From positions 124,001-188,000 of the forward strand of contig NZ_JAUFPW010000034.1 of NCBI RefSeq assembly GCF_030409415.1: a stretch of 64,000 nucleotides of DNA. The letters are read 5' to 3'. Origin of the DNA: Pedobacter aquatilis. Its GTDB lineage: Bacteria > Bacteroidota > Bacteroidia > Sphingobacteriales > Sphingobacteriaceae. The notes under the pieces are model-generated. The model saw only the letters and a list, made by a program, of their open reading frames with translations, ran no database searches and was not told the DNA's origin. A program made the translations under genes and the position numbers. Below, piece by piece: positions 37,336-45,374 of the stretch; within the stretch, counting starts at the first letter, position 1, and each line of letters opens with the position of its first letter.

Positions 37336-38481
37336 TTAAACATTTTTTAATTTTTCGGCTGCCATAGCTAAGGTTGATTCTTCTTTAGCAAAACAAAAAC
37401 GGATAATTTTATAGTCGGTTGCTTTTTGGTAAAATGCCGAAACCGGGATGGTGGCAACTCCAAATTCTTTTATCAACCGAATGCTAAAATCTGTATCTTT
37501 TTCATCGCTAATTTTACTATAACTTGCACATTGAAAATAGGAACCATTACAAGGCAGTAATTCAAAGCGGCTTTCTGCTAATAGTTTCCTGAAATAGTCT
37601 CGTTTTTTTTGAAAAAAAGCAGCTATGCCGTTATAATTGTTTGGTTCTTTAATATATTCTGCAATAGCTTGCTGCATCGGACTATTAACGCTGAAAACAT
37701 TAAATTGGTGTACTTTTCTAAATTCTTTAGATAATTTTTCTGGTGCTAAACAGTAACCAAGTTTCCATCCGGTAGCGTGTAGAAGTTTACCGAATGATGC
37801 TATAATAAAGCTTCTTTCCCGTAATTCGGGAAAAAGCATTACACTTTTGTGCTTCTGCTCGTCATAAATTAAGTGTTCATAAACCTCGTCGCTTAAAATT
37901 AGAATATCTGTTCCGCTAACCAATTTAATTAGCGATTTCATATCTTCTTCAGATAAAATGCTACCAGTTGGATTTTGTGGAGAATTCAAGATAATCATCC
38001 TCGTACTTGAGGTGAAAAGCTTTTTAACCATATCCCAATCAATGGCATAATTAGGTGGTGCGAGTTCGTATGTTTTTACTAAGCCACCTAAAAGTTTAAC
38101 GGTTGGCGCATAGCTATCATAAGCAGGTTCAAAAATTATAACTTCATCACCAGGATTTATTATTGCAGTTAGCGCTGTGAAAATTGCTTGTGTTCCACCA
38201 GCAGTAACGGTTATTTCCGTATCAGGATTATATTTAATATTATATAATTTCTCAACTTTCTCGGCAATAGTTTCTTTTAAAAAAATATTGCCTGGCATTG
38301 GCGCATATTGATTGTAGCCATCTTTCATCGCTTTTTCAACCAATTCGGTAAGTTTTGGGTCGCAAGGATAATCAGGAAAACCCTGAGATAAATTAATTGC
38401 ATTATGCTCTGCCGCAAGTTTAGACATTACCGAGAAGATGGTAGTACTAACACCCGGAAGTTTTGATTGTATATTTAACAT
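37336..38481 (-). CDS. Methionine aminotransferase (YbdL-like, PLP-dependent)
   Basis: The 381-residue fold-type I aminotransferase has INLSQGFPDYPC, the NSPQNPTGSIL turn, LSDEVYEHLIYD and the PLP lysine K232 (ASFGKLLHATGWKLGYCLAP). The family of KLPGVSTTIFSVMSKLAAEHNAINLSQGFPD start belongs to YbdL/kynurenine aminotransferase-like enzymes preferring methionine or glutamine. It is the first gene of the minus-strand run down to cutC. No other methionine-salvage gene (mtn, mtk) is in the window. Confidence 0.9.
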   Translation of the reverse strand: MLNIQSKLPGVSTTIFSVMSKLAAEHNAINLSQGFPDYPCDPKLTELVEKAMKDGYNQYAPMPGNIFLKETIAEKVEKLYNIKYNPDTEITVTAGGTQAIFTALTAIINPGDEVIIFEPAYDSYAPTVKLLGGLVKTYELAPPNYAIDWDMVKKLFTSSTRMIILNSPQNPTGSILSEEDMKSLIKLVSGTDILILSDEVYEHLIYDEQKHKSVMLFPELRERSFIIASFGKLLHATGWKLGYCLAPEKLSKEFRKVHQFNVFSVNSPMQQAIAEYIKEPNNYNGIAAFFQKKRDYFRKLLAESRFELLPCNGSYFQCASYSKISDEKDTDFSIRLIKEFGVATIPVSAFYQKATDYKIIRFCFAKEESTLAMAAEKLKNV

Positions 38482-38793
38482 GTATAAGCGAAAATAACAA
38501 AAAAAAGGCTAAAACTTTAAATAGTAGTAAATGCAGACATTTCAAATGTTAATTTTTAAAATAGGCTTGCTAATTAGTTTTATCTGATTCTGATATTAGA
38601 ATACTTATAAATTCTGTTGTTAAAATAATGAAAAATTTATAACTATTGGTTAAACGTTTTAATTATAAAAACTGCAATAAAAGGTTAGTTTATAGCGGAA
38701 TTTTTAACAAAATTTAATTTTTTATGATACGATTTTGTAGCTATAACTGCTTTAAAAATTCTACATTTACAGCGTAACGATTTATATAATAAG
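38482..38793 (+). promoter_or_regulatory. Long AT-rich gap between metAT and serC, with a candidate serC promoter
   Basis: This 312-bp stretch has no credible gene. Near its right end, TTTTG (38733-38737) and TACATTTA (38762-38769) resemble promoter boxes, but the spacer (24 bp) is long. Both flanking genes start here, so two promoters are expected. I see no riboswitch-like fold. Confidence 0.35.
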
Positions 38794-39867
38794 ATGAAGC
38801 ATAATTTTGGCGCAGGCCCTTGTATTTTACCTCAAGAAGTGTTTAAACAAGCTGCACAGGCAGTTTTAGATTTTAACGATGGATTATCGATTTTAGAAAT
38901 TTCGCACAGAACAACCGAGTTTGAGGCAGTTGTTGCTGAAGCTGAAAAATTGGTAAAAGAGTTATTAAGCGTGCCATCGGGTTACTCCGTTTTATTTTTA
39001 CAAGGCGGCGCAAGTTTGCAATTTGCTATGGTGCCAATGAATTTGTTGGGCGATGGGCAAACGGCAAGTTATTTAGATTCGGGTGTTTGGGCAACTAAGG
39101 CATTAAAAGAAGCTAAATTTGTAGGAAACGTGAATGTAGTAGCAACATCTAAAGAGGCTAACTATACATTTATTCCAAAAGATTTCGAGATTCCTGCTGA
39201 TAGTGCATATTTCCACTATACTTCGAACAACACAATTTACGGTACTGAACTTTTCGAAGCACCAAAAACCAGCGTTCCAATCGTTTGTGATATGTCGTCA
39301 GATATTATGAGCCGTGTAATTGATGTTTCTCAATTTGATTTGATTTACGCTGGCGCACAGAAAAATGTCGGTCCGGCGGGTTTAACTATCGTAATTGTTA
39401 AGGATGAAATTTTAGGTAAAATCGACCGTAAAATTCCATCGATGTTAAATTATCAATCGCATATTGATAATGGTTCGATGTACAATACACCTCCAGTTTT
39501 CTCTATTTATGTGGCTTTGTTAAATCTTCGTTGGTTAAAATCTAAAGGGGGCGTTGCTGAAATTGAGAAAGAAAATAAGCAAAAAGCCGAGGCGCTTTAT
39601 AGAGAAATTGACCGAAACCCACTGTTTAAAGGTACTTGCGCTGTAGAAGACCGCTCGAAAATGAATATTTGTTTCGTGATGGAAAACCCTGAATTGGAAA
39701 AACCATTTTTGAGATTGGCAGAAGAGCATGGTATCGTAGGGATTAAAGGCCATAGAAGTGTGGGTGGTTTCCGGGCATCGATGTATAATGCGTTGCCAAT
39801 TACGAGCGTACATGCCTTGATTGATGTAATGCAAACTTTTGAAGAGAACCAGGCGAAAGCAAACTAA
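38794..39867 (+). CDS. serC: Phosphoserine aminotransferase
   Basis: The 357-residue PLP enzyme has the family start [42 protein letters not shown], the DMSSDIMSR block and PLP lysine K190 in [13 protein letters not shown], ending with the [11 protein letters not shown] motif. It makes phosphoserine from phosphohydroxypyruvate. It lies 68 bp before serA; the pathway order is SerA then SerC, and the phosphatase SerB is not in the window. Confidence 0.97.
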   Translation: MKHNFGAGPCILPQEVFKQAAQAVLDFNDGLSILEISHRTTEFEAVVAEAEKLVKELLSVPSGYSVLFLQGGASLQFAMVPMNLLGDGQTASYLDSGVWATKALKEAKFVGNVNVVATSKEANYTFIPKDFEIPADSAYFHYTSNNTIYGTELFEAPKTSVPIVCDMSSDIMSRVIDVSQFDLIYAGAQKNVGPAGLTIVIVKDEILGKIDRKIPSMLNYQSHIDNGSMYNTPPVFSIYVALLNLRWLKSKGGVAEIEKENKQKAEALYREIDRNPLFKGTCAVEDRSKMNICFVMENPELEKPFLRLAEEHGIVGIKGHRSVGGFRASMYNALPITSVHALIDVMQTFEENQAKAN

Positions 39868-39935
39868 TTTAAATTATAAAAGATAATTGATTCTCAGTTA
39901 AATCTGTGCAATTAATTTAATCCCTGAATCATATT

Positions 39936-40886
39936 ATGATTAAAATATTAGCAAACGATGGAATTGATCCTATCGGAAAAGAATTATTAGAAAAAGCAGG
40001 TTTCCAGGTTGATACTGAAACCATTCCGCAAGACCAGTTGGCAGAAGCCTTAAAAAACTACGATGCCATAACCGTTCGTAGTGCAACAAAGGTTAGAAAA
40101 GAATTAATTGATGCCGTTCCGAATATTAAATTAATTGGTAGGGGTGGTGTTGGTATGGATAATATTGATGTTGAATATGCCCGTAGTCAAGGTGTAGCGG
40201 TTGTTAACACACCGGCAGCATCATCACTATCAGTTGCAGAATTGGTTTTCTCTCATTTATTTACTGGCATTCGTTTTTTACAAGACGCTAACCGTAAAAT
40301 GCCTGTTAGCGGTTCAACACAGTTTAACGACCTTAAAAAAGCTTATGCTAAAGGAACTGAACTAAGTGGTAAAACCATCGGTATTATCGGTTTCGGACGA
40401 ATTGGTCGCGCTACTGCAAAAGTGGCTTTAGGTTTAGGTATGAATGTTTTGGCTTATGATTTATATGCATCTGAAACTGAAATTACTTTAAACTTTCAAG
40501 GAGGAAAATCAGTTAGTATTCCCATTAAAACAGTTTCTTTGGATGAAGTAATTTCTGGAAGTGATTTCTTGAGTTTACATACACCTTTTGCTGATAAACC
40601 AATTTTAGGTGCTGAGGAATTTGCAAAAATGAAAAATGGCGTTGGTATTGTAAATTGTTCTCGTGGTGGAACTATTGATGAGCCAGCTTTAATTGAAGCT
40701 ATTGACTCTGGTAAAGTTGCTTTTGCCGGTTTAGACGTATTTAATAATGAGCCTACACCATTGGCAGAAATTTTAACACATCCTAAAATTTCTTTAACAC
40801 CACATATTGGTGCATCAACTAACGAAGCGCAAGAACGTATTGGTACAGAATTGGCAACTTTGATTATTGAACATTTTAAGAAATAA
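39936..40886 (+). CDS. serA: D-3-phosphoglycerate dehydrogenase (short form)
   Basis: The 316-residue enzyme has the NAD motif TIGIIGFGRIGRATAKVALGLGM, VRSATKVRKELID, GRGGVGMDNIDVEYA, NCSRGGTIDEPALIEAI and the catalytic His in ISLTPHIGASTNEAQERIG. It has no C-terminal ACT domain, so serine feedback is not expected in the usual way. It is the first enzyme of serine synthesis, following serC in the same operon. A terminator lies about 80 bp past the stop. Confidence 0.95.
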   Translation: MIKILANDGIDPIGKELLEKAGFQVDTETIPQDQLAEALKNYDAITVRSATKVRKELIDAVPNIKLIGRGGVGMDNIDVEYARSQGVAVVNTPAASSLSVAELVFSHLFTGIRFLQDANRKMPVSGSTQFNDLKKAYAKGTELSGKTIGIIGFGRIGRATAKVALGLGMNVLAYDLYASETEITLNFQGGKSVSIPIKTVSLDEVISGSDFLSLHTPFADKPILGAEEFAKMKNGVGIVNCSRGGTIDEPALIEAIDSGKVAFAGLDVFNNEPTPLAEILTHPKISLTPHIGASTNEAQERIGTELATLIIEHFKK

Positions 40887-40894
40887 GTTATTTC

Positions 40895-40957
40895 CGTCAC
40901 TCTGAACTTTTCTTAGAGTCTCCTTTAAATAGATGCTGAAATGAATTCAGCATGACG
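40895..40957. repeat. MITE-like intergenic element, family A (inverted CGTCA-ended termini)
   Basis: The 63-bp element runs from CGTCACTCTGAA to TTCAGCATGACG; its ends are inverted repeats with 10 of 12 bases matching. The right 24 bases are repeated exactly at 63858-63881. Confidence 0.65.
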
Positions 40958-40969
40958 ATTTCTTTATAA

Positions 40970-40997
40970 ATGGCCAGCTCATAAGTTGGCCATTTTC
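40970..40997. terminator. Terminator after serA (also placed to serve the convergent small gene)
   Basis: Stem ATGGCCAGCT / AGTTGGCCAT (40970-40979 with 40984-40993, one G-T pair), loop CATA, followed by TTTTC. On the minus strand a short T-rich tail also follows. Confidence 0.65.
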
Positions 40998-41142
40998 AAT
41001 CCAATGCATTAGTGGTTACCCAATAGCGATAACCCAAAATGGCTTTCTGAAAAGTAGTTAACTTATTTGGGTCTTTTTTATATAAACTTGGCAATAAAAC
41101 TCTATTTATCTTTGCCAAAACTTTAAATATTTCTTTTTTCAT
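40996..41142 (-). CDS. Small basic protein (48 residues), overlapping the upstream gene
   Basis: The product starts MKKEIFKVLAKINRVLLPSL and ends ILGYRYWVTTNALD, with stop TGA at 40996-40998. The first 20 bases overlap the 3' end of the 41123-41641 gene in another frame, which suggests translational coupling. The sequence is a real-looking helix-turn-helix-like mix of basic and aromatic residues (KINRVLLPSLYKKDPNKLTTFQKAILGYRYWVTT) with good codon choice and no internal stop. I recall short basic proteins like this in other Bacteroidota genomes but cannot name the family. It is predicted to be cytosolic. It is below the usual gene-calling size. Confidence 0.65.
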   Translation of the reverse strand: MKKEIFKVLAKINRVLLPSLYKKDPNKLTTFQKAILGYRYWVTTNALD

Positions 41143-41641
41143 AATTTTTTAATTTCTTGTTAAAGAAGTAAAAACCACCTGCCATTAACAGAAGTAAAAA
41201 CACAATTATATAGCTTGATAATCCTCCGCTATTTTTCTTTTCAATTTCACTTTTTAATGCCTCATTCTGATCTTGTAATTTCTTTATCGAGCGCATATAA
41301 TTTTCTATTCTCTCTTGCGAATTATCAGCAACTGCAACTTTCTGCTGATTTTGAAGATCCTTGTAATCCATCAATATCTTCAACTCTTTAAAAATATTGT
41401 TATCCGTTAAAACCACTTGGCGTAAAATTTCATTAGAATTTTTGATATCTTTTTTAGTTTGCCAACCAAAAATACCAGTACGTTGATTTAAACTCTCATC
41501 GTACTGACCAAATTTTTGACTACGTTCAGCAAGTAATGTGTTAACCTTGACTCTCTGTGCTGCGTAAGCGGTTGTATCCTGCTGAGCAAAAGCCTGGTAA
41601 TTAAGCAAAATAATAGCAATCAAATAGAAATATTTCTTCAT
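41123..41641 (-). CDS. Envelope protein with coiled coil and C-terminal membrane anchor
   Basis: The 172-residue protein has a signal peptide (ending QAFA-QQ, about residue 20), a helical central part (residues ~30-140; SQKFGQYDESLNQRTGIFGWQTKKDI, then coiled coil SQERIENYMRSIKKLQDQNEALKSEIEKKN) and a C-terminal membrane segment (SSYIIVFLLLLMAGGFYFFNKKL) with a basic tail. So the body is periplasmic and the C-terminus cytosolic. I do not recognise the family. Its 3' end overlaps the 48-residue gene by 20 bp. Confidence 0.7.
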   Translation of the reverse strand: MKKYFYLIAIILLNYQAFAQQDTTAYAAQRVKVNTLLAERSQKFGQYDESLNQRTGIFGWQTKKDIKNSNEILRQVVLTDNNIFKELKILMDYKDLQNQQKVAVADNSQERIENYMRSIKKLQDQNEALKSEIEKKNSGGLSSYIIVFLLLLMAGGFYFFNKKLKNYEKRNI

Positions 41642-41712
41642 GAGGTATAAACGTGAAAAGGGTGGAAGTTGTTTGATTTTTAGCTTACTGGTTCGTTGAT
41701 TTACGAATTTTC

Positions 41713-41784
41713 GTCATTGCAAACCACGAAGCAATTTTACAACGAAAAGGTACTATTTAGATTGCTTTGTGCCTCGCAATGACG
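41713..41784. repeat. MITE-like intergenic element, family B (CGTCATTGC ends)
   Basis: The 72-bp element has inverted ends CGTCATTGCAAACCACGAAGCAAT and the reverse of ATTGCTTTGTGCCTCGCAATGACG, about 20 of 24 positions matching. A half copy is at 55763-55788. Confidence 0.7.
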
Positions 41785-41822
41785 ACCGTGTATGCAAAGT
41801 TCGTAATGAACAATTTAACTTC

Positions 41823-42602
41823 CTAAGGATGAAACTCAACCCTTACAATATCACCAAGATGCAAACCTAACAAACCACTGGCCTTGCCTTTGTTAATGGC
41901 AATTTCCAAGTGATTACTAATACCAAATAAGCAGAGTTTTTCTCCCTCAGATACTTCGTTGTAGTGCCAGCTTAATTGTGTAATGGTTTCACTTTTTCTG
42001 AAGTATAAGGTGAAGTCGCGATTTTTTTGAATTTTGGTAAACAAGTCTTTTGTAATATTGGTAATTACGTTACAAAAAGTATCAATATAAACAACACTTC
42101 CGCGGATAATATCTCGCTCAATAACAGGATGCAAAAGCATCTTCTGTTCAATTTCTGCTACAGGTAATCCAATATCTTTTAATCTACCACCTTTTGCTAA
42201 ATGTGTAGCAGCTTTTACAAAAATATCCACGAGTGGAAAGTGAAGATATTTTAAGTCCTGCATGATATTAAGTTCAACAACATCATCAGGCAAATCATCA
42301 AAAAGTAAAGAAAAAATACCATTATCTGCACCTACAAAATAATGATCACGATGTTTAACCGCAATGTATTTTGTGTTTTCACTATAAACAGAATCAATGC
42401 CAATAAGGTGTACGGTATTCTTCGGGAAGTATGGATATGCATTTTTTAAAACGAATGCAGCATACGAAATATTGAAAGAAGGAACTTCATGAGTTATATC
42501 AACTAAGTTAACATTAGGCATAAGACTTAGCAAACTACCTTTAAGGGCACTCTGGTAAAAATCTTTTGAACCTAAATCTGTTGTTAAAGTAATTATCCCC
42601 AT
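41823..42602 (-). CDS. S-adenosyl-L-methionine hydroxide adenosyltransferase (DUF62)
   Basis: The ATG at 42602 (MGIITLTTDLGSKDFYQSALKG) gives 259 residues and places the family's TDLGxxD motif at the very start; the open frame extends 20 codons further without support. Other signatures: LVDITHEVPSFNISYAAFVLKNAYPYFP, IGIDSVYS, YFVGADNGIFSLLF, VVYIDTFCNVITNI. The family cleaves SAM to adenosine and methionine. It is divergent from phoH, with about 100 bp between starts. Confidence 0.92.
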   Translation of the reverse strand: MGIITLTTDLGSKDFYQSALKGSLLSLMPNVNLVDITHEVPSFNISYAAFVLKNAYPYFPKNTVHLIGIDSVYSENTKYIAVKHRDHYFVGADNGIFSLLFDDLPDDVVELNIMQDLKYLHFPLVDIFVKAATHLAKGGRLKDIGLPVAEIEQKMLLHPVIERDIIRGSVVYIDTFCNVITNITKDLFTKIQKNRDFTLYFRKSETITQLSWHYNEVSEGEKLCLFGISNHLEIAINKGKASGLLGLHLGDIVRVEFHP

Positions 42603-42705
42603 TAAAAATTCATTAATATTGCTTATTCTTGTGTGGAGGCATAAGCGTCTGCAAATATTCAAATTTTAATTAATATAGCCCGATAACTTTTTAAAATACT
42701 ATAAT

Positions 42706-43665
42706 TTGAACGAATTAAAATTAACACTGGACACCGTAAATCCTGCTCATTTTTGGGGAGCAAATAATGAGAATTACGAAATGATTAAAGGTTCGTTCGC
42801 CAAATTAAAACTGGTTGCGAGAGGTAGTGAAGTTAAGGTTCTTGGTGATGAACAGGAACTAAAGGCATTCGAAACGAAGTTTAGTCAGCTAGTTGCACAC
42901 CTGGAAAAATATAGTTCTTTAACTAATAATGATGTTGAAGCTATATTAGGCGCAAAAGCTAGTGGAGTTGCAAAAAAAGATGTAGAACAACCAACCGGTG
43001 GAGGTGGAGAAGTAATTGTTTTCGGTACTAATGGTTTACTGGTTAAGGCAAGAACGGCTAATCAGCGTAAAATGGTTAGCAGTATTGCTAAAAACGATAT
43101 TCTTTTTGCAATCGGTCCGGCAGGAACGGGAAAAACCTACACTGCTGTAGCTTTGGCTGTTCGTGCTTTAAAGAATAAAGAAATTAAACGAATTATTTTA
43201 ACTCGTCCGGCAGTTGAGGCAGGAGAAAACTTAGGCTTTTTACCTGGAGATTTGAAAGAAAAAATCGATCCTTATTTACGTCCGCTTTACGATGCTTTGG
43301 ATGATATGATTCCGGCAGAGAAGTTGAAATTTTATATCGAAAATAGGACGATTGAAATTGCACCATTGGCTTTTATGCGTGGGCGTACTTTAGATAATTG
43401 CTTTGTAATTTTAGATGAGGCACAGAACGCAACTGATATGCAGTTAAAAATGTTTTTAACGCGTATGGGGCCAACGGCTAAATTTATTGTTACCGGCGAT
43501 GTTACGCAAATCGATTTGCCTAAGAAACAAATGTCTGGTTTGTTTAATGGTTTACGCATTTTAGAAGATATTAAAGGAATCGATATTATTTACTTAAGCG
43601 GAGAAGATGTGGTTCGCCATAAATTGGTGAAAGATATATTAAAGGCTTACGGAGATATTCAGTAA
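42706..43665 (+). CDS. phoH: PhoH-family ATPase
   Basis: The best start is TTG at 42706 (read MNELKLTLDTVNPAHFWGANNENYEMIKG), which matches the family N-terminus in Bacteroidota; no ATG lies nearby in frame. The 319-residue protein has an N-terminal KH-like part and the PhoH P-loop domain: FAIGPAGTGKTYTAVALAVRALK (Walker A), ILTRPAVEAGENLGFLPGDLKEKIDPYLRPLYDALDDM, FVILDEAQNATDMQLKMFLTRMG (Walker B). It is linked to RNA metabolism; the exact role is uncertain. Confidence 0.93.
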   Translation: MNELKLTLDTVNPAHFWGANNENYEMIKGSFAKLKLVARGSEVKVLGDEQELKAFETKFSQLVAHLEKYSSLTNNDVEAILGAKASGVAKKDVEQPTGGGGEVIVFGTNGLLVKARTANQRKMVSSIAKNDILFAIGPAGTGKTYTAVALAVRALKNKEIKRIILTRPAVEAGENLGFLPGDLKEKIDPYLRPLYDALDDMIPAEKLKFYIENRTIEIAPLAFMRGRTLDNCFVILDEAQNATDMQLKMFLTRMGPTAKFIVTGDVTQIDLPKKQMSGLFNGLRILEDIKGIDIIYLSGEDVVRHKLVKDILKAYGDIQ

Positions 43666-43925
43666 GTCGGAAAGTCTTTAGTCGGGAAGTTCGAAGATAA
43701 AATCGCAGATTGAGAATGTGAAAAAGAAAATTACAATAGAATTGTTCTAGCGTTTGCATAGCAAGAGAAGTGCTGAATAATTCATCATGAAAACATATTT
43801 TTTTTATAAAAATTTTAACCTCGTAGCTTATAGCATACGAGGTTTTTTTGAACTTTAATCTTCCGACTTCGGTCATCGGACTTTCCGACTTTTTATAATC
43901 TTCCAACCTCGAACTTTCGAGACTT
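43664..43925. repeat. Low-complexity inverted AGTCGGAAAGTC repeats between phoH and purC
   Basis: AGTCGGAAAGTC plus related GTCGGGAAGT at 43664-43697 recurs on the other strand at 43858-43925 (AATCTTCCGACTTC, GACTTTCCGACT, and CGAACTTTCGAGACTT). The block looks like an intergenic repeat pair flanking a terminator rather than a gene; a reading frame in it on the minus strand is judged spurious. Confidence 0.6.
43817..43850 (+). terminator. Terminator between phoH and purC
   Basis: Stem AACCTCGTA / TACGAGGTT (43817-43825 with 43836-43844) followed by TTTTTTG. Confidence 0.75.
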
Positions 43926-43945
43926 TTTCCTATTTTTATCCCCTC

Positions 43946-44890
43946 ATGAAAGCACAAAAAGAAACCAATTTCAATTTCCCAAATCAGAGCAATTTTTATA
44001 AGGGCAAAGTACGCGATGTTTACACAATTGCCGATAAATTAATGGTAATGGTTGTATCCGATCGCATCTCAGCATTTGATGTTGTATTACCAGAAGCTAT
44101 CCCTTTTAAAGGACAGGTTTTAAACCAAATTGCCGCAAAATTTTTATCTGCTACGCAGGATATTGTTCCAAACTGGGTTTTAGATATTCCAGACCCAATG
44201 GTTACCATTGGCCGTATTTGTGAACCGTTTAAAGTAGAAATGGTTATCAGAGGTTATCTTGCTGGTCACGCTTGGAGAGAATATATTGCAGGTAAGCGTT
44301 CTGTTTGCGGTGTGGCTTTGCCAGACGGTTTAAAGGAAAATGATAAATTACCTCAGCCTATTATTACACCAACAACAAAGGCATCGGTAGGACATGACGA
44401 AGATATTTCTAGAGAGGATATTTTAGCAAAAGGAATTGTTTCTTTAACTGATTATGAAAAATTAGAGGAATATACTTTTGCATTGTACCAACGAGGAACT
44501 GAAATTGCTGCCAAAAGCGGATTAATTTTGGTGGATACAAAATATGAATTTGGCAAAGCCGACGGTGTTATTTACTTAATTGATGAAATCCACACGCCTG
44601 ATTCATCTAGATATTTTTACGCTGAGGGTTACGAAGAACGTCAAAAGACTGATGAACCACAAAAGCAACTTTCGAAAGAATTTGTGAGAAAATGGTTAAT
44701 CGAAAATGGGTTCCAAGGTAAGGATGGACAAGTTATTCCTGAAATGACACCTGAGATTGTAAATTCAATTTCTGAAAGATATATTGAGCTTTACGAAAAG
44801 ATTGTGGGCGAAAAATTTGTTAAGGCTGATGCAGACGCTATTTCAAATCGTATCGAAAGGAATGTTTTAAAGGCTTTGGAAACCTTGTAA
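43946..44890 (+). CDS. purC: Phosphoribosylaminoimidazole-succinocarboxamide synthase (SAICAR synthetase)
   Basis: The 314-residue enzyme has [48 protein letters not shown] at the start and [24 protein letters not shown] with [35 protein letters not shown], all family signatures. It forms SAICAR in purine biosynthesis. It is the longer, yeast-like form. No other purine gene is near; it sits between phoH and the STAS gene. Confidence 0.96.
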   Translation: MKAQKETNFNFPNQSNFYKGKVRDVYTIADKLMVMVVSDRISAFDVVLPEAIPFKGQVLNQIAAKFLSATQDIVPNWVLDIPDPMVTIGRICEPFKVEMVIRGYLAGHAWREYIAGKRSVCGVALPDGLKENDKLPQPIITPTTKASVGHDEDISREDILAKGIVSLTDYEKLEEYTFALYQRGTEIAAKSGLILVDTKYEFGKADGVIYLIDEIHTPDSSRYFYAEGYEERQKTDEPQKQLSKEFVRKWLIENGFQGKDGQVIPEMTPEIVNSISERYIELYEKIVGEKFVKADADAISNRIERNVLKALETL

Positions 44891-44925
44891 ATTTTTATAC
44901 ATTAGTACAATAAAGTTTAGAGTAG

Positions 44926-45303
44926 ATGAAATTTTCGGTAGATAAACACGATAAATATGTAACCTTAAAGTTGAAAGAACCTAAGTTTACAAACGATAAT
45001 GCACCAGGGCTGAAATCAGAATTGTATTTGCTTAATGCAGAAGGTTTTAAAAATATTATAGTTGATTTAAGCTACATCAAAGAATGTAATGATGCGCAAG
45101 ATTTAAGTAGCCTTTTAGTGGGCGATAGACTTTGCAAATCAGCAGGAGGGTTATTTATTGTTACTGGAATTAATGATGAAATTGCTCCAATTATCGAATT
45201 ATCAAACATATTTCAATCGGTAACGTTTGTTAATACATTAAAAGAAGCAACTGATTTCATCTTCATGGATGAATTAGAAAAGGAATTTAGAGGCGCTAAA
45301 TAG
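44926..45303 (+). CDS. STAS-domain protein (anti-sigma factor antagonist-like) with altered phospho-site
   Basis: The 125-residue protein is a single STAS domain: VTLKLKEPKFTNDNAPGLKSELYLLNAEGFKNIIVDLSYIKE, then NDAQDLSSLLVGDRLCKSAGGLFIVTG. In usual members the loop reads VDSSGLSAILVGNRL, with the second Ser phosphorylated by a partner kinase. Here the aligned stretch is NDAQDLSSLLVGDRL, so the DSSG acceptor is replaced by DAQD. It may therefore be a constitutive partner or have lost switching. It lies 35 bp after purC and 71 bp before the RNase Z gene, with a terminator between. Confidence 0.85.
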   Translation: MKFSVDKHDKYVTLKLKEPKFTNDNAPGLKSELYLLNAEGFKNIIVDLSYIKECNDAQDLSSLLVGDRLCKSAGGLFIVTGINDEIAPIIELSNIFQSVTFVNTLKEATDFIFMDELEKEFRGAK

Positions 45304-45329
45304 GCGATATATTAATTAAAAAAATTAGG

Positions 45330-45362
45330 CCTCGTAGTTTCTAAAATCTACGAGGTTTTTTA
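45330..45362 (+). terminator. Terminator after the STAS gene
   Basis: Stem CCTCGTAG / CTACGAGG (45330-45337 with 45348-45355) followed by TTTTTTTA. The stem core is the same as that of the phoH-purC terminator. Confidence 0.8.
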
Positions 45363-45374
45363 TATCTTAAAATT

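Noticed and set aside
40995-41100. Second terminator formed by AACCCAAAAT...TTATTTGGGT with a T run (about 41031-41080)
   Set aside because: The loop is long and the stretch is better explained as part of the 48-residue gene on the minus strand.
43586-43957. 123-residue minus-strand open frame between phoH and purC
   Set aside because: It runs through inverted repeats and a terminator and overlaps the phoH end; composition is low in complexity.
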